In this document: positions 9,301 through 15,561 of the stretch, in pieces
Layout: each line of letters begins with the position of its first letter
Numbering within the stretch: the first letter of the stretch is position 1
Source: CAYNYM01 sp049366815
GTDB lineage: Bacteria; Desulfobacterota; DSM-4660; Desulfatiglandales; HGW-15
Length of the DNA: 28,027 nucleotides
Direction: 5' to 3'
Assembly: GCA_049366815.1 (NCBI GenBank)
Contig: JBMNCO010000237.1
Span: 1-28,027 of the forward strand
Made by a program: the position numbers and the translations under genes
Notes under the pieces: generated by a model
Databases searched by the model: none
What the model was told of the DNA's origin: nothing
Seen by the model: only the letters and a program-made list of their open reading frames with translations

Positions 9301-9490
9301 AAAACAAGGAGAAAGCCCCGAAAACCTTGTGACCTGGCACACAGCACTGGGATTCTGGTCAGAAGGCTTGGGGGACAAGAGGAAGGCTGTCAGCCATTAT
9401 AGAGAGGCCCTTGGGTCCTACATGGATACCAGGGTCGAGTACGATTTTGCCAAAGAGAGAATCAAGCGGCTCAGAAGGCCTCCGGAATAG
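6374..9490 (+). CDS. Zinc ribbon-pseudokinase-TM-trypsin-like protease-TPR-like protein
   Basis: A 1038-residue membrane protein. Domains in order: an N-terminal zinc ribbon (Cys4, Cys7, Cys18, Cys21); a protein-kinase fold at about 35-282; one membrane span at about 312-332 preceded by RRR; a trypsin/HtrA-like protease at about 376-616; and a helical-repeat (TPR-like) tail at about 636-1031. The positive-inside rule puts zinc ribbon and kinase in the cytoplasm, protease and tail outside. The protease triad is complete: His395 (LLTSRHVA), Asp489 (DDFAVLKID) and Ser566 (HSGNSGGP). The kinase looks dead: the VAIK lysine is Arg64, the HRD triplet reads IPH (157-159), the loop Asn is Asp164, and DFG reads DYK (180-182). 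It still keeps the SDIWSLG helix. Start at ATG 6374 is chosen because the zinc ribbon begins there; TTG 6362 is in frame, and neither has a good ribosome binding site. The substrate is unknown. It is monocistronic, behind a repeat-rich region. Confidence 0.88.
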   Translation: MKLCRHCGQLVAEEVTTCPSCGSEVVEGMRHIDDYRIEKVLHEGYSSILCRGRKPDMEEPVMIRIFTPESGVDEKIAARLKQELEELKKLPKDYFVRHLDIRRSSDGLWYRVSEWIDAENWGTLLASGRIRDYGAAFKLFSRIAAILEGLHRIGHFIPHLILDDIMVITRNREAIEVKIDYKLSRFLDPKMDRPGPMLRRLLDCHPDIVNQRPLDFRSDIWSLGKIFVEVLTADFEAHDYLAKIDGLALPQDVAVLFKIMLAEDPALRPRSMAEVAETLSRITDDDIQAAGQGPLESALVPIKQIKGFRRRISFLMALVALFVVLTGGLSWYYFNFTERDSEAILVHYANQYADSVAFVMVDYRLYDGESVVYRNRTEGTAFLVDEDGYLLTSRHVACPWLEDSDLYMVINMLRQAQRQLRLEHQVFLWFEGEKAFNRVPDLSVSADLEDVYAIDSAFRMDGSPRLTISGVARPPVKTWQLVKSPLKDDFAVLKIDHVPAGLKPLPLELHMDPLKIPRLSPVITLGFPLGSRTQETTVNVSVTQGHVRRTFENMFQVDTSLHSGNSGGPMIDTRGKVIGIASGVAMGWAVGPVPIATPLSDIGMILPVTKAVGFVQDLKAGHAKWNGMLDLSLDDKLKKITEEALQGKWAEALALADKELRFSLDPTLVMATGMMHFCTGDKLGAARFFSQALSMDDENNKAKLMLYLIDWLAGASHDNKYRQDLLALDWRSSTEFLGHLVRVLEGTVDEETALRGGYTDSERSWLYYTVGLTRSSRGHLTASEKLLEQAVLTADIDDWSLFLALADLGELQDQGLETLKGKPEEVEYRARIETFYNAVKENLETKSEKRDKLATLGAGLRQESISPGEKQHIMEQILASDPTNGDILLGLAFYSAIDDNWESALAYCRAFLKMRGRENAGRLSLGLLEAEILHIMEHKEEARSTLERYVRRIRDPWYLAISGHLLGERTNEIVSIKQGESPENLVTWHTALGFWSEGLGDKRKAVSHYREALGSYMDTRVEYDFAKERIKRLRRPPE

Positions 9491-9516
9491 TGCATTCCCA
9501 TTCAGGGTGGAAGATC

Positions 9517-9608
9517 AACCCGTTTTTTACCCTTCGGAAAAGCCGGGTTTACCGCATCTCCTGCGTTGTCAAGGGCTCGCGGCAGTATGCAGCAGCTTCA
9601 CCCTTGAC
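9517..9608. terminator. Hairpins between convergent genes
   Basis: Two possible stems lie in the 155-base gap between the protease gene and the minus-strand acyltransferase gene. AACCCG 9517-9522 pairs with CGGGTT 9544-9549. GTCAAGGG 9568-9575 pairs with CCCTTGAC 9601-9608. A 9-base direct repeat, GCAGTATGC, at 9582-9590 and 9620-9628 is interleaved with the second stem. The stems are modest and not followed by a clean U-tract, so the terminator call is tentative. Confidence 0.3.
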
Positions 9609-9645
9609 GCCTCAGGTCTGCAGTATGCTTGACTTTTCATGAGAA

Positions 9646-10566
9646 TTACTTCTGTTTCTGTTCATTCAAAGCGGCACAGGCGGCCAGGCAAAGGAAGGCC
9701 TGTTCCTTGGTGTCGGAACGGGAGGAGATGACAACAGGGATCTTGGCACCCGCGATTACGCCGCAGCTGGAGGCATGTCCATGGATCTGCAGGGCCTTGA
9801 CCAGCACGTTGCCGGTCAGCAGATTGGGCACGACGATCCCGTCGAACTCGCCGCACAGAGGGCAGTTGAAGTTCTTCAGGCGTGCAGCCTCCTTGCTGAC
9901 GATCAGGTCATAGGCTATAGGGCCGACCAGTTCGCAGTCGGCGATGGGCTTTTCTTTGTGTTCGCGTACGATGGTTTCGGCTTCGATGGTATTTTTCATG
10001 TGGAAGGCAGGTTCCTCAACCAAGGACAGCAGCGCCACGTTGGGATGATCATACCCCAAAGCCTTCAGGGTCCCGACCATGTTCCTGATGACTTTCTTGC
10101 GCTGGTTCATGTCTGGGTTGACCAGCATGGTCACATCAGAGATGGCCAGGATGCGGCCGTAATCGGGCAACTTCAGCATGGTGACGTGGGTCAGCAGCTG
10201 ATCCTTCACCAGCAGGCCGTTCCTCTTGTCCAGGATGGGCATCACGAAGTCACGGGTCTGTGTGAAGCCGCGCACCAGGGCGTCGGCTTCCCCGGCCTTG
10301 ATCAGTTTGATGGCATACTGCACGACATTGGTTTCCTCGGGAACGGGCTTCAAAGAATAGTCCTTGTTGTATAGGTTCAGGTCCTTCAGCATCTTGGTGA
10401 TCTTGTCTGCATCTCCAACCAGGATGGGTTTCACAAAGCCCTTATCAGCGGCCTCAAAAGCGGCCAGCAGGATGTTTTCAGCGTTAGCGCCGGCGATAGC
10501 CACACGGATGGGTTTTTCAACAGCCTCGGCCTTTTCCACGATGAAGTCAAAATTCGTCTTATACAC
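9646..10566 (-). CDS. Phosphate acetyl/butyryltransferase family enzyme
   Basis: A 306-residue cytoplasmic enzyme of the phosphotransacetylase/phosphotransbutyrylase family, which exchanges CoA and phosphate on short acyl groups. Family segments include VAIAGANAENILLAA near the N-terminus, VGPIAYDLIVSKEAA at about 214-228, and PNLLTGNVLVKAL plus GAKIPVVISSRSD in the last third. Length and pattern fit Ptb better than the longer Pta. I place the start at GTG 10566 because the run GGGGGG lies eight bases upstream; the GTG at 10575 would sit directly on that run. Oddly, a CPLC pair (Cys235, Cys238) replaces the usual segment before the acyl-CoA loop. No butyrate or acetate kinase is adjacent, so the direction and the acyl chain are unknown. 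Confidence 0.85.
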   Translation of the reverse strand: MYKTNFDFIVEKAEAVEKPIRVAIAGANAENILLAAFEAADKGFVKPILVGDADKITKMLKDLNLYNKDYSLKPVPEETNVVQYAIKLIKAGEADALVRGFTQTRDFVMPILDKRNGLLVKDQLLTHVTMLKLPDYGRILAISDVTMLVNPDMNQRKKVIRNMVGTLKALGYDHPNVALLSLVEEPAFHMKNTIEAETIVREHKEKPIADCELVGPIAYDLIVSKEAARLKNFNCPLCGEFDGIVVPNLLTGNVLVKALQIHGHASSCGVIAGAKIPVVISSRSDTKEQAFLCLAACAALNEQKQK

Positions 10567-10792
10567 AATAATCACCCCCCATTATTTCTTTGATAAGATG
10601 ATGCACATCCTTTTTTTACCGGGTTCCGGTGCAAAAAACAGCCATTTTGTTCAAACGACCCACAAAGACCAATCCTCTGCAAGACCCAACACCTGAGTTT
10701 TTCACCAAAAGACCATCTTCGACCAGTGGCAGAACACTCTTGAGGTTACTGGCCCACATGACAATCTGAAAACAGGCCGGTTGTTGGAGAGA

Positions 10793-11197
10793 TCAGTTTT
10801 CGCACCCGACAATATTTTTCACGGCCTCTTCAACGCCGCCACGAAATTCCAGGTGTCTGATTCCCTCCCTTTCCAAGGCCTGAATCATTTTCTCCCCGAA
10901 TTGCCCGGCCACTATCAAGTGAACGCCTTCCCGCGCCAGAAATTCGGCAACCAGGGACCCTGTTCTCCTGCCGGCCTCTTTATACGGGTTATCGACGGCG
11001 TCAAGCAGCTTGCCGTTCCCGTCGAACACCAAAAAATGGGGGCTGCGGGCGGCCATCCGGCTTACGTCGGAGGGCAATATCCTCTGTTCCGCGGCCACGG
11101 CAATTTTGACTTTGTCCTCAGCATAAACGGGATTTCCGCACAGAAGGACAGAAACCAGCAAAACATATAATCGAATGTGTTTCTCAACCCAACCCAC
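10793..11197 (-). CDS. Exported NifX/NifB-C-like protein (FeMo-cofactor binding fold)
   Basis: A 134-residue protein with an N-terminal signal peptide (residues 1-26, hydrophobic core LYVLLVSVLLCG, likely cut VYA-ED) followed by the fold shared by NifX, NafY and the NifB C-terminus. Supporting segments are KIAVAAEQ at about 31-38, HFLVFDG at 54-60, VHLIVAGQFGEKM at 92-104 and HLEFRGGVEEAV near the end. Relatives usually hold iron-molybdenum precursors or metal clusters in the cytoplasm, so export is unusual. The GTG start is forced by an in-frame TAA just upstream, and the ribosome binding site is weak (GAGAT). A near-consensus promoter lies about 130 bases upstream. No nif genes are present, so a role in nitrogen fixation should not be assumed. 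Confidence 0.8.
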   Translation of the reverse strand: MGWVEKHIRLYVLLVSVLLCGNPVYAEDKVKIAVAAEQRILPSDVSRMAARSPHFLVFDGNGKLLDAVDNPYKEAGRRTGSLVAEFLAREGVHLIVAGQFGEKMIQALEREGIRHLEFRGGVEEAVKNIVGCEN

Positions 11198-11226
11198 CGC
11201 TTATCTCAGCAATTCTTTGAGATTTC

Positions 11227-11280
11227 TTACCAAGATCCTAAACAAAACCTCATATGATGAGCATCTCCTTTTTTGCTCAT
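11227..11280 (-). CDS. Possible 17-residue leader peptide
   Basis: ATG 11280 opens a short frame, MSKKGDAHHMRFCLGSW, with GGAGG ten bases upstream (about 11290-11294). It ends 29 bases before the NifX-like start and lies between that gene and its predicted promoter. A 9-bp hairpin (TGATGAGCA 11255-11263 with TGCTCATCA 11274-11282) covers its start codon and first codons. Translation of this peptide could therefore influence the downstream gene. It may be chance. Nothing in the peptide is recognised. Confidence 0.3.
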   Translation of the reverse strand: MSKKGDAHHMRFCLGSW

Positions 11281-11334
11281 CAGGTGATTTCCTCCACCGT
11301 GTATATGCGCGACAAGGCACTTTTTCAGGGGCGA

Positions 11335-11363
11335 AGTATAGCGTCTTAATCCTTTGGTGTCAA
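11335..11363 (-). promoter_or_regulatory. Near-consensus sigma-70 promoter for the NifX-like gene
   Basis: On the minus strand the -35 box is a perfect TTGACA (11358-11363) and the -10 box is TATACT (11335-11340, five of six), with a 17-base spacer. This is the best promoter match seen in the window. Transcription should start near 11328 and run leftward through the small leader frame into the NifX-like gene. Confidence 0.75.
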
Positions 11364-11491
11364 TTCAATTATAACCACATGATATTACATAAAAAAACTT
11401 ACTAAAAAATTTAAGGGAAATGGACGGCCGATCTGCTCTTAGAACTGTTCATGGATCTTAACAGGAAGGTTGTCTAACGCTTTGATTTCAG

Positions 11492-11567
11492 TGGAGCCAC
11501 CGCGCGGAATCGAACCGCGGACATCCTCATTACGAGTGAGGTGCTCTGCCATCTGAGCTACGGTGGC
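11492..11567 (-). tRNA. tRNA-Thr (anticodon CGT)
   Basis: A complete cloverleaf on the minus strand. The acceptor stem GCCACCG/CGGTGGC is perfect. The D arm contains AGCTCAGATGGCAGAGC. The anticodon stem CCTCA/TGAGG encloses loop CTCGTAA, giving anticodon CGT (reads ACG, Thr). The T arm is CGCGG-TTCGATT-CCGCG. U73 and an encoded CCA end the gene at 11492. The 76-base length is normal. The integrase remnant ends immediately upstream of its 5' end. Confidence 0.97.
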
Positions 11568-11927
11568 TTATTGAGTAAAATTAGTAGGTTGGCCGTTTGA
11601 AACTTTGCGGGGTTGGTCAAATGTGACATTTTGTGACATATCAGAATTGACACCACCTGTCAGGCCGTTTAAGAGATTCACAGCCTTTTTCTTGCTGTCC
11701 TGACTCAGATGGGCATAACGCATGGTCATTGATATGCTCTTATGTCCCAATAATTCCTGCACTTCCTTGAGGCTTGCACCCCTCATGACCAAATGGCTTG
11801 CAAAAGTGTGCCGAAGGTCATGGAACGTGAAATCCTCAATCCCCGCACGGGAAAGCGCAGCCTTGAAGGCCTTATCAACCCGGCCGATATGGCGCTTACA
11901 ATATGTGAAAACATATGGCGATGTCAA
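11568..11927 (-). pseudogene. Tyrosine integrase, C-terminal remnant
   Basis: Only the catalytic end of a phage-type tyrosine recombinase remains. Arg of the HDLRHTFASHL box, His of LLGHKSISMT and Tyr of MRYAHLS are all present, so the last half of the active site is intact. The N-terminal DNA-binding domains and the first catalytic Arg are missing. The frame stays open upstream to about 11980, but homology-like sequence fades where the transporter gene ends. The nominal start at 11927 is TTG and is unlikely to be real. The stop codon lies directly against the 5' end of tRNA-Thr. This marks a former integration site of a phage or island. No second attachment repeat was found. Confidence 0.85.
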
Positions 11928-11980
11928 GCCCTGTTCTTTCCTGATTTTGCTGAAAATACCCTGCCGGCCACTACTGACAG

Positions 11981-13261
11981 TCAGACCGGTTTTTTGTGGC
12001 TTATGATAAATGCGAAAAAGGCGGCTATAAGTTCAAGTATGGTCTGAATAATGAAGAACGTGTAATAGCTCCCGGTGAGTTCAAACATGAGGCCCCCGGC
12101 ATAGGCCCCGATGGCCATGCCTACCACATGGCAGGACATGGTTACCCCCATAATCGTTCCCATCCTCAGGTACCCGAACAGATCGGCCACCAGGCCGGAA
12201 GAAAGCGGCGCCGTAGTGAACCACCCGAATCCGAAAAGCGCCATGGCCATGTACATCACCCATAATGAGCCGGCACCCAAAAAGATATAGCCCACGATGA
12301 TGAGAAAGGACAGGGATCGTATGAAGTGTGTCAGGGCGAGCACCTTGCTCCTGGCGATGCGGTCGGACATGTAACCTGTGACGAGGACACCGATGAGATT
12401 GACCCCACCCTGGACACTCAAGAAAGTGGCACCGATCATCTCGGAGTAGCCGAGGTCGGTTGCGAATATCACCGTGTGGGTCATCATGAAACCACAGCCG
12501 ACGCCGCAAAACAACTGGGTCCCGGAGAGCAGATAGAAAGAGGCGGACCTAAAGGCCTCGATCAGGCTGCTGCTCTCTCCGACCCCGGAAGGGCTTTCAA
12601 TCCCGGCCGTGTCCGGCCTCTCCGGGTTGTCAACAGGGACGGGCGGTGCGGGTTCGCCGTCCGGGGCCCACCCCTTATCCTCGGGATTATTTCGTATCAA
12701 CAGGACAAGGGAGAAGTACACCACGAATATCACCGCACTCCAGAACAGCAGTGTCTCCCGCCACCCCCAGCTCAGCACCATGTACTGAGAGACCGGCGAG
12801 AGGACCAGCGTCCCGACCGGCATGCCGGTGGCTACGGCACCGAGGGCACTGCCCCTCTTCCGGACAAACCAGCGGTTTATCAGGACCTGCGTGGGGTGGA
12901 CACTCTTTACCTCGAACAAAAACCGACCGATGCAGATGTGCCAGAAGCCGGCGGCCAGACCGGTTACTGCGGCGGAAAGGGTCTGCGTGAGGGCGCAAAC
13001 AGAGAGGATCACCCGTGGCCCGAACCTGTCCATCAGCCGCCCCATAAACGGGGAGATGACCGCAAAGACCAGCATGGCAAAAGTCTGCGCCGCCGAGAGG
13101 GTGGCCCTGTCCAGATGGAATTCCTCCAGTATGGGCTTGAAAAAGATGCTCATGGCCACGGCGCTCATCAGAAAAATCATGACCCAGGAGGCCGCTACCA
13201 TATACCAGCCAAAAAACACCCGCCGCCCGCCCGGCACGGGTTTTTCTGTATGACAATTCAA
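11981..13261 (-). CDS. MFS transporter (monocarboxylate/OFA-like)
   Basis: About 426 residues with twelve predicted membrane spans in two groups of six, separated by a charged central loop (about 196-235). The loop between TM2 and TM3 has the MFS signature GRLMDRFGPRV. The motif NRWFVRKRGSALGAVATG before TM5 and the NNPEDKGWAPDG segment after TM6 are typical of the monocarboxylate/oxalate-formate branch, which usually moves small organic acids. The substrate is not shown. I prefer TTG 13261, with AGGA and GGAG at suitable spacing; TTG 13276 is also in frame but lacks a ribosome binding site. The gene stands alone, and its 3' end adjoins the integrase remnant. Confidence 0.85.
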   Translation of the reverse strand: MNCHTEKPVPGGRRVFFGWYMVAASWVMIFLMSAVAMSIFFKPILEEFHLDRATLSAAQTFAMLVFAVISPFMGRLMDRFGPRVILSVCALTQTLSAAVTGLAAGFWHICIGRFLFEVKSVHPTQVLINRWFVRKRGSALGAVATGMPVGTLVLSPVSQYMVLSWGWRETLLFWSAVIFVVYFSLVLLIRNNPEDKGWAPDGEPAPPVPVDNPERPDTAGIESPSGVGESSSLIEAFRSASFYLLSGTQLFCGVGCGFMMTHTVIFATDLGYSEMIGATFLSVQGGVNLIGVLVTGYMSDRIARSKVLALTHFIRSLSFLIIVGYIFLGAGSLWVMYMAMALFGFGWFTTAPLSSGLVADLFGYLRMGTIMGVTMSCHVVGMAIGAYAGGLMFELTGSYYTFFIIQTILELIAAFFAFIISHKKPV

Positions 13262-13276
13262 TATTTCCTGCTCCAA

Positions 13277-13835
13277 TCCATTACAAAAGAAGTTTTACGG
13301 GATATAACACGTTCCCTGAAAAAGTAAAAGGACCTCTCGGAGATCAGGGCCATGGCCGACGCAACTGATGCAGGCCGAGTGCATGGAGATGCCACGGGTG
13401 GATGTAAGACATTTGGAGGCTGTTTTTTCTTCTCCGCTTTTCCTGTTCCATGGACCTGCCCTAATCATCGAATCCGGTGGGCGGTATGCCACGATGAAAC
13501 TCATGTCGGAGAAAGGCCCACCATAATAAAGGAGGGATGGACGTCGCTGTTGCGAAACGACCTTGAAAAGCCGGAATTTGAGGGCAGTCAGGGAAAATTT
13601 AAGCGGAGATGACAGGAGGACATTATGACAATTTATCGCCGGTCTTTTCTGATCGTGGATCGTGGGAGCAAAAAACAGACAGGCCCCTCACTTTGCGGGG
13701 GGGTTTCCCCCTCGGGGCGAAGCGGTCATCGCATCATTGGCCACATCCATGCTCCGTGGGAACCACCATCTTTCACTTGCCCCTGTCCGCGATCTGACCT
13801 ATGATTCGCAGAATCCATTCATCGAGAGGTCTGAC
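13277..13835. other. 559-base gap with short, SD-led frames
   Basis: No full gene is evident. Several short plus-strand frames occur: 13368-13526 (52 aa, listed separately); a nine-codon frame directly after AAAGGAGGG near 13540; and a 59-codon frame at 13625-13804 after AGGAGG, with no recognisable product. A G-run/C-run hairpin, GGGGG-TTT-CCCCC (about 13700-13713), lies in the last one, 120 bases before pyrF. The region may be a leader or decayed coding sequence. Confidence 0.4.
13368..13526 (+). CDS. Possible small hypothetical protein
   Basis: A 52-codon frame whose composition looks protein-like in its second half (SPLFLFHGPALIIESGG then RYATMKLMSEKGPP). It has no clear ribosome binding site at ATG 13368, and the frame is open for about 13 codons upstream. 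I do not recognise the product. It could be a fragment of a decayed gene or a short real protein. It ends just before an AAAGGAGGG motif. Confidence 0.25.
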   Translation: MQAECMEMPRVDVRHLEAVFSSPLFLFHGPALIIESGGRYATMKLMSEKGPP

Positions 13836-14552
13836 ATGAGACAACCAAAAGATTATATCATATTTCCTCTGGACGTCCCCACCTATGACGAGGCCATGAA
13901 ATACGTGCGCACCCTGAAGGACCATGTGGGGCTCTTCAAGGTGGGGCTTGAACTCTTTATCAGCCAGGGCCCGGATATCCTCAAGGCCATCAATGACACG
14001 GCCGGCAACAGGATCTTCCTGGACCTCAAGCTCCACGACATCCCGGCCACGGTCAAAAGGGCCTTCATGGTGGCCAGTTCCTATGCTCCTGAATTCGTCA
14101 CCGTTCATTGTGATGAGGGGGAAGGGAGTCTCAAAGATGTGGCGGACAACAACCCCGGCGGGACAAAAATCCTGGCTGTTACGCTGCTTACGAGTCTCAA
14201 CAGCAAAAATCTGGATATACTCGGCTTCAGAGACCGGTACGTCAACGACCTCTCCGACCTGGTCCTCCTCAGGGCCCGGATCGCCCGGGAGGCCGGATGC
14301 CAGGGTATTGTCTGCTCCGGTCACGAAGTGGGCCGCGTCAAGAGGGAGTTCCCGGATTTCATCGCCGTCACACCCGGCATCCGTCCGGCCTGGTCCCTGG
14401 TGGCCGGGGACGACCAGAAGCGGGTGGTCACGCCCCAAAGGGCCGTCAGAGACGGCTCCGACCACATCGTGATCGGGCGCCCCATCAGGGACGCCAAGGA
14501 CCCCCGGGACGCTGCAAAAAAGACAGCGGAGGAAATTGCCGCGGCACTTTGA
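13836..14552 (+). CDS. pyrF: Orotidine 5'-phosphate decarboxylase
   Basis: A 238-residue enzyme of the last step of UMP synthesis, decarboxylating OMP to UMP. The catalytic DxKxxD array is present as LDLKLHDIP (Asp63, Lys65, Asp68), with Asp13 in FPLDVP and Lys35 in FKVGLEL. The phosphate-gripping segment VTPGIRP and a C-terminal IGRPI complete the TIM-barrel signature. Start at ATG 13836 follows GAGAGG by six bases and gives the usual length. The 58-codon upstream extension in frame has no homology-like content. No other pyr genes are nearby. A hairpin follows the stop. Confidence 0.95.
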   Translation: MRQPKDYIIFPLDVPTYDEAMKYVRTLKDHVGLFKVGLELFISQGPDILKAINDTAGNRIFLDLKLHDIPATVKRAFMVASSYAPEFVTVHCDEGEGSLKDVADNNPGGTKILAVTLLTSLNSKNLDILGFRDRYVNDLSDLVLLRARIAREAGCQGIVCSGHEVGRVKREFPDFIAVTPGIRPAWSLVAGDDQKRVVTPQRAVRDGSDHIVIGRPIRDAKDPRDAAKKTAEEIAAAL

Positions 14553-14559
14553 AAAATGG

Positions 14560-14596
14560 AAGTCCCCCTCTAGATCTTACCCTCCGGAGGGGGCTT
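14560..14596. terminator. Bidirectional terminator hairpin
   Basis: AAGTCCCCCTC (14560-14570) pairs with GAGGGGGCTT (14587-14596) with one bulged base. It lies between the pyrF stop and the end of the convergent minus-strand gene, overlapping the latter's last codons. Short A and T runs flank it (GAAAAA before, GCCTTT after). Confidence 0.55.
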
Positions 14597-15289
14597 GCCT
14601 TTGGGATGCAGGATTTGGTAATCGCCCCTTGCGGTTTTCATGGCCACGGACATGACGCGCCAGGTATCATCGACTTTCTGGAGTTGGAAATAGACCTCAC
14701 CCCTGTCCTTTGTCCCCCTCGCCTTGAGGAGGATCCCTGCGGTTTTTCTGCCGTTCACCGTCCTGACATGCTGCCTGAGGAGGGAAAGCTCGATACGCTC
14801 GCCAAGGGATTGAAAGAGATCCCCATTCCGATGAACAAAGGACTCACAGGCGTCATAAGCCCCGGCGCCATTAAAAAGCCTCAGCAGTGACACAATGGGA
14901 TTTTGTGGAAAGGGATGCACCGGCCACTTCGCACCCCCAAGGACGACATAGCCCACCGCCAGAATGACGATCATGATCACCCCAACGGCTGCAAAGATCA
15001 GGGGATCACGATGCCGGGGATAGGGCGTCGACATGGAAGAGACGGGCTGATCCTTCCGATCCACGGGATGCGCCGTTCCGACGCCGGGCTCGGTCCCGGG
15101 ACCGGTAGGAGGAGAGGTGGTTTCACCTTGCGGTTGAGGAGACCGCTCGGGCGATAGAAATTCCTCCGAATCCCGGTGTATAAGAATTCGCGCACCGCAG
15201 GCCCCGCAGGACATCCGGGTGCTCTTTCCGCCTGTCAGGTCTTGGGGAATTTGATTGACGGCCCGGCATTGCGGGCATCTGACCTTCAC
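14570..15289 (-). CDS. MJ0042-type zinc-ribbon membrane protein
   Basis: A 239-residue protein with an N-terminal zinc ribbon of the kind common in deltaproteobacterial proteins (Cys5, Cys8, Cys28, Cys31), a proline-rich linker at about 45-92 and a single membrane span at about 97-118. The external C-terminal domain of about 120 residues is predicted as mixed helix and strand (ESFVHRNGDLFQSLGER, RGEVYFQLQKVDDTW) and resembles a small ligand-binding or assembly domain, but I cannot name it. GTG start follows GGAGG by eight bases. The function is unknown. The cytoplasmic ribbon plus external domain layout echoes, on a small scale, the protein at 6374-9490. Confidence 0.75.
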   Translation of the reverse strand: MKVRCPQCRAVNQIPQDLTGGKSTRMSCGACGARILIHRDSEEFLSPERSPQPQGETTSPPTGPGTEPGVGTAHPVDRKDQPVSSMSTPYPRHRDPLIFAAVGVIMIVILAVGYVVLGGAKWPVHPFPQNPIVSLLRLFNGAGAYDACESFVHRNGDLFQSLGERIELSLLRQHVRTVNGRKTAGILLKARGTKDRGEVYFQLQKVDDTWRVMSVAMKTARGDYQILHPKGKPPPEGKI

Positions 15290-15561
15290 GTTTTATCCTC
15301 CCGCTGTACCCCTACTCCGGAAAGGTGTGCCCGCGGAGACCACGGCCACGGATCATGCTAAGGCGCGCCGCCCTGCATACCCTGATATATTACCAGGTTT
15401 TCTCCGATCCGAACAGGGCTCTTGCCGGTTCCTCGAATCTCCGGCTCCGGCTTGTACCCCGGACAGTCCTCTCAATCTATTTGACAAAGCAACCAGGCTG
15501 ATCAAAAATTGACCGCACATCACCTCACACAAGGGGTGGAGGTTTAACATCTCATGGAATC

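Noticed and set aside
10626..10646. Sigma-54-like promoter upstream of the acyltransferase gene (TGGC...TGCA on the minus strand)
   Set aside because: Only nine bases lie between the GG and GC elements, whereas the spacing of ten is strict for sigma-54.
12326..13327. 333-codon plus-strand frame opposite the MFS transporter
   Set aside because: The translation is rich in Gly, His, Pro and charged residues, as expected for the reverse of membrane-protein codons; nothing recognisable.
13662..13835. N-terminal extension of pyrF by 58 codons
   Set aside because: No family similarity in the extension, while ATG 13836 has a good ribosome binding site and gives the normal enzyme length.
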